A DNA stretch of 34,642 nucleotides from an uncultured Prevotellaceae bacterium (lineage in GTDB: Bacteria; Bacteroidota; Bacteroidia; Bacteroidales; Muribaculaceae). The stretch lies in assembly GCA_900318065.1 (NCBI GenBank), contig ONIY01000021.1, positions 1 through 34,642 on the forward strand, given 5' to 3'. Shown piece by piece: positions 32,487 through 34,642 of this stretch. Numbering within the stretch: the stretch's first letter is position 1; every line of letters begins with the position of its first letter. The position numbers were made by a program, and so were the translations under genes. The notes beneath the pieces are model-generated. The model made no database searches and was not told the origin of the DNA. It worked only from the letters and a program-made list of their open reading frames with translations.

Positions 32487-33074
32487 ATGTATCCTGTCAA
32501 CGAAATATTCTATTCACTTCAGGGTGAAGGGTTTAACACTGGAACGGCTAGCGTGTTTGTGCGCCTGAGCGGGTGCAACTTGCGGTGCGCCTTCTGCGAC
32601 ACTAATCACCAGCCACACACCATGATGTCGCTGCCCGAAATCGTAGACGAGGTGATGCGCTACCCCAGCGCGCCGCTCATCGTACTCACCGGTGGTGAGC
32701 CAGCACTGCACATCGACGACAAGCTCATCAAAGCCCTGAAAATGACAGGAAAGACCATCGCCATTGAGACCAACGGCACCCTACCGCTGCCCGAGGGCAT
32801 CGACTGGGTGACCCTATCGCCCAAGACAGCATTCCAGGGCGGCAACTCGCTGCCATGCGTGCTCACCAGCTGCAACGAATTAAAGGTGGTCTACACTGGT
32901 CAGGACCTGAGCCAGTACGACAGCATCGAGGCACAGCACCGCTTCCTCCAGCCTTGCTACGTCGACGATCCAGAGCAATGCCGGGAAGGGCTTGACGCCA
33001 CAGTAAAAGCGGTGCTCAACAACCCCAAGTGGAGGCTGTCGCTACAAACTCACAGAATAATAGGAATCAGATAA
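32487..33074 (+). CDS. queE: 7-carboxy-7-deazaguanine synthase (radical SAM)
   Basis: 195 residues, the compact form of the family. Catalyses the SAM- and Mg-dependent ring contraction of 6-carboxytetrahydropterin to 7-carboxy-7-deazaguanine in queuosine/deazapurine synthesis. The substrate-binding start NEIFYSLQGEGFNTG is present. The 4Fe-4S radical SAM motif is C30-x3-C34-x2-C37, followed by D38-T39, which binds Mg. LTGGEP (67-72), IAIETNGT (about 92-99) and VTLSPKT (about 109-115) are further SAM and substrate sites. No queD, queC or queF is nearby. Second gene of the operon that starts at 31715. Its usual A-rich leader is supplied by the heptad array of cassette copy 3. Confidence 0.95.
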   Translation: MYPVNEIFYSLQGEGFNTGTASVFVRLSGCNLRCAFCDTNHQPHTMMSLPEIVDEVMRYPSAPLIVLTGGEPALHIDDKLIKALKMTGKTIAIETNGTLPLPEGIDWVTLSPKTAFQGGNSLPCVLTSCNELKVVYTGQDLSQYDSIEAQHRFLQPCYVDDPEQCREGLDATVKAVLNNPKWRLSLQTHRIIGIR

Positions 33075-33081
33075 AACAACG

Positions 33082-33117
33082 AGAACGTCACCCGACCTAT
33101 AAGGCGGGTGACGTTCT
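33082..33117. terminator. Bidirectional terminator between queE and the convergent gene
   Basis: AGAACGTCACCCG (33082-33094) pairs perfectly with 33105-33117 around a 10-nt loop. T-rich tails lie on both sides (TTGTCTTCTT on plus; CGTTGTTTTATC on minus). Confidence 0.85.
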
Positions 33118-33139
33118 TGTCTTCTTGCCAGCATCAAAA

Positions 33140-34474
33140 CTAAAACTCCTGGTCGATGAGTTCAATGAACATCGACCCCACTTCTCGCAGCACTATCATG
33201 TGGCGGCGCTCACCCACCATCTGGCTCATGTAGAGCTCAAATCCTTCGTCGGTCACGGCAAGGCCCTGCAACTCGGGCAGCGCATTCATGAAGTTGCCCT
33301 TGTCGCCTGGCGTCCACAGCCAGTTACGGCTTTTGTCAATGAGGGCATACTGGTCGTAGGTCGACACCAGCCGGTTGCCAATGAAGCACGCCACCACAGC
33401 GAGCGCCACGTTGCCTTGAGGCTTGAATTCCACAGCATAGAGGCGGCGGTCGCTCTCTTCAAGATTGGCAAGCCAGCGAGCGTTGTTGATTGCCCTGCCG
33501 CCAAAGTGCTCACTCACCACCTGCTGCTTCTCACGCTCCATGGGAGTAACGCGCTCGGGATATTTCCAGCGGCTGAAGGGCATCATGTTGTGGGTAGCGA
33601 GGTACTCGTCGGTAGCAAGGATTGGAAACAGCTCGTTCTCCTTATAGCCCTTAAACATGGTCTTTATGTCATTGGCGTTATCGAGCGAGTACACAAGCCG
33701 GCTGCCACCATCGCTCTTGAGCGTGGCATCGCCCACCTGCTTCTTGAAAATGATGTGACTATACTTTGCTGCATCAAGCCTTGACGCGGCACTGGTAGCA
33801 AACTCGTTGGCCTTATAACTGGCATACACCATGAGTGGCAGCTGCGACAGCGTGATGTCTTCCTTTGGGTCCAGATAGTTGCCTATCTTGCTAAAGGCAA
33901 TCCATGCCATCGTCTCAGAGTTATATACCTGCGGCACCTCGTTTTTCTTCAGTCCCTTGTCGAGTTCCTTCTGCACCTTATTGAGTTTCATCTGTTTCCC
34001 TTTTTCGTCAAGATACACTTCCTGTCCGTCAATATTCTGCATCGTGAATCCCAGCGGCTGCAGTTTTCCATCGTCCAGCCGGTAGAACTGCGCTCCAGTG
34101 AACTCGCCATCCTTGTTGCTGCTTGTGACGATAATCACGCCGTTGCGTATTGCCACGTCCACATGCTCTCCGGCAGCATTGTAGCCCACATCGAGCAGTT
34201 TGCTGATGCCATGAGCACACGAGAAGATGCATCCATAGCTATCGTCAAAAGTGCTCACCCACAGCACGTTTTGTCCATCTTTCCCCGTGGGCACTGCACA
34301 AAACTTCTCGGGACGCTGATGCTTGCGAGCATGAGCCTGATCAAAGTCCTGAATCAATCGAGCCATGTTATAGGCATAGGGGTTTATCGACTCAAAATCA
34401 CTGCCTTGAGCACCAGCTCCACAAGCCCAGAAACTCGATATAATCAATGCTGCTATAAAGCCACAATACTTCAT
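33140..34474 (-). CDS. Exported hypothetical protein, 444 residues
   Basis: I do not recognise the family. A signal peptide (about 1-22, ending GAGA-Q) points to the periplasm or outer surface. The mature part is soluble and mixed alpha/beta. Residues about 65-180 alternate short strands with charged turns (VLWVSTFDDSYGCIFSCAHGIS, VDVAIRNGVIIVTSSN). A lysine-rich helix, MKLNKVQKELDKGLKKNEV, lies near 160-180, followed by regions rich in Tyr and Trp. No catalytic motif stands out. It is transcribed alone. A -7-like TACTTTTG lies at 34541-34534 but without a good -33 box, and it overlaps the rRNA terminator, so the gene may depend partly on read-through from the rRNA operon. Confidence 0.75.
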   Translation of the reverse strand: MKYCGFIAALIISSFWACGAGAQGSDFESINPYAYNMARLIQDFDQAHARKHQRPEKFCAVPTGKDGQNVLWVSTFDDSYGCIFSCAHGISKLLDVGYNAAGEHVDVAIRNGVIIVTSSNKDGEFTGAQFYRLDDGKLQPLGFTMQNIDGQEVYLDEKGKQMKLNKVQKELDKGLKKNEVPQVYNSETMAWIAFSKIGNYLDPKEDITLSQLPLMVYASYKANEFATSAASRLDAAKYSHIIFKKQVGDATLKSDGGSRLVYSLDNANDIKTMFKGYKENELFPILATDEYLATHNMMPFSRWKYPERVTPMEREKQQVVSEHFGGRAINNARWLANLEESDRRLYAVEFKPQGNVALAVVACFIGNRLVSTYDQYALIDKSRNWLWTPGDKGNFMNALPELQGLAVTDEGFELYMSQMVGERRHMIVLREVGSMFIELIDQEF

Positions 34475-34543
34475 ATTATTTATAATGAAAGGTTACTATA
34501 CTAAGATTGATAAATACAAGAAAAGTTTAACCACAAAAGTAAC

Positions 34544-34580
34544 AAAAAAAGAGAGCCCGGGGATTTCTCCTCGAGCTCTC
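34544..34580 (-). terminator. rRNA operon terminator
   Basis: On the minus strand GAGAGC...GCTCTC (34580-34551) forms a long stem with one U-G pair and one mismatch around AGAAAT, followed by seven T (34550-34544). It lies just after the 5S 3' end. Confidence 0.9.
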
Positions 34581-34585
34581 CGTTA

Positions 34586-34642
34586 GGGGGCGATTACCTA
34601 CTCTCCCACTTTCGCAGTACCATCGGCGTGGTGAGGCTTAAC
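34586..34642 (-). rRNA. rrf: 5S ribosomal RNA, 3' part
   Basis: On the minus strand the block ending GGGAGAGTAGGTAATCGCC, with CGCCGATGGTACTGCGAAAG before it, is the conserved 3' half of bacterial 5S rRNA (loop E, helices IV and I). The 5' half lies beyond the window edge. 23S and 16S are expected further right. Confidence 0.93.

Overview
The window looks like a chromosomal segment of a gut-type Bacteroidales (Muribaculaceae/Prevotellaceae-like; the genus cannot be fixed from sequence alone). The evidence is two SusC/SusD outer-membrane pairs, a type IX-style C-terminal tail, A-rich leaders without Shine-Dalgarno sites, and many promoters of the Bacteroidota form TTG-N19-21-TAnnTTTG. Coding DNA is moderately GC-rich and the promoters are AT-rich. 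The last ~57 bases are the 3' end of a minus-strand 5S rRNA, so an rRNA operon lies just beyond the right edge.

Layout. 1-2.7 kb: an N-terminal scrap of a DUF262 gene ending in a hairpin, then a secreted multidomain protein (fn3, choice-of-anchor J, SusE/F-like module, sorting tail) on the minus strand. 2.7-7.6 kb: a 1073-residue flavoprotein that fuses the three subunits of HcnABC/opine-oxidase-type dehydrogenases, converging on a GH3-family adenylating enzyme. 7.8-12.5 kb (minus): a lipoprotein serpin with a predicted Lys P1 residue, and a large Cthe_2159-like carbohydrate-binding protein with an N-terminal dockerin-like repeat pair. 12.9-15.3 kb: a secreted C69 dipeptidase and a small hypothetical gene. 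15.7-26.7 kb: two SusCD pairs arranged back to back around a 0.7 kb AT-rich control region, with no enzyme or regulator gene beside them. 27.1-33.1 kb (plus): a TonB-dependent-receptor-like barrel, an exported protein with a DUF922-like N-terminus that lacks the protease motif, a DUF4294 protein and QueE. 33.1-34.5 kb: an exported hypothetical gene, then the rRNA terminator and 5S. Most of the proteins are envelope or secreted proteins, which fits capture and processing of glycans and peptides.

The most unusual signal is between genes. Six spacers (12.6-12.8, 14.5-14.6, 15.4-15.6, 30.1-30.2, 31.5-31.7 and 32.4 kb) are built from very short degenerate tandem units in strict 7-nt or 8-nt register. 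Three of them have the order purine heptads, then octads with a TCGA core, then pyrimidine heptads, which makes long quasi-palindromes. Three spacers also carry a 48-bp cassette, a 13-nt GCGC...GCGC palindrome followed by exactly five CACTTAA-like heptads, each time just upstream of a plus-strand gene. The biological meaning is unknown. I regard this as the best candidate for something undescribed here.
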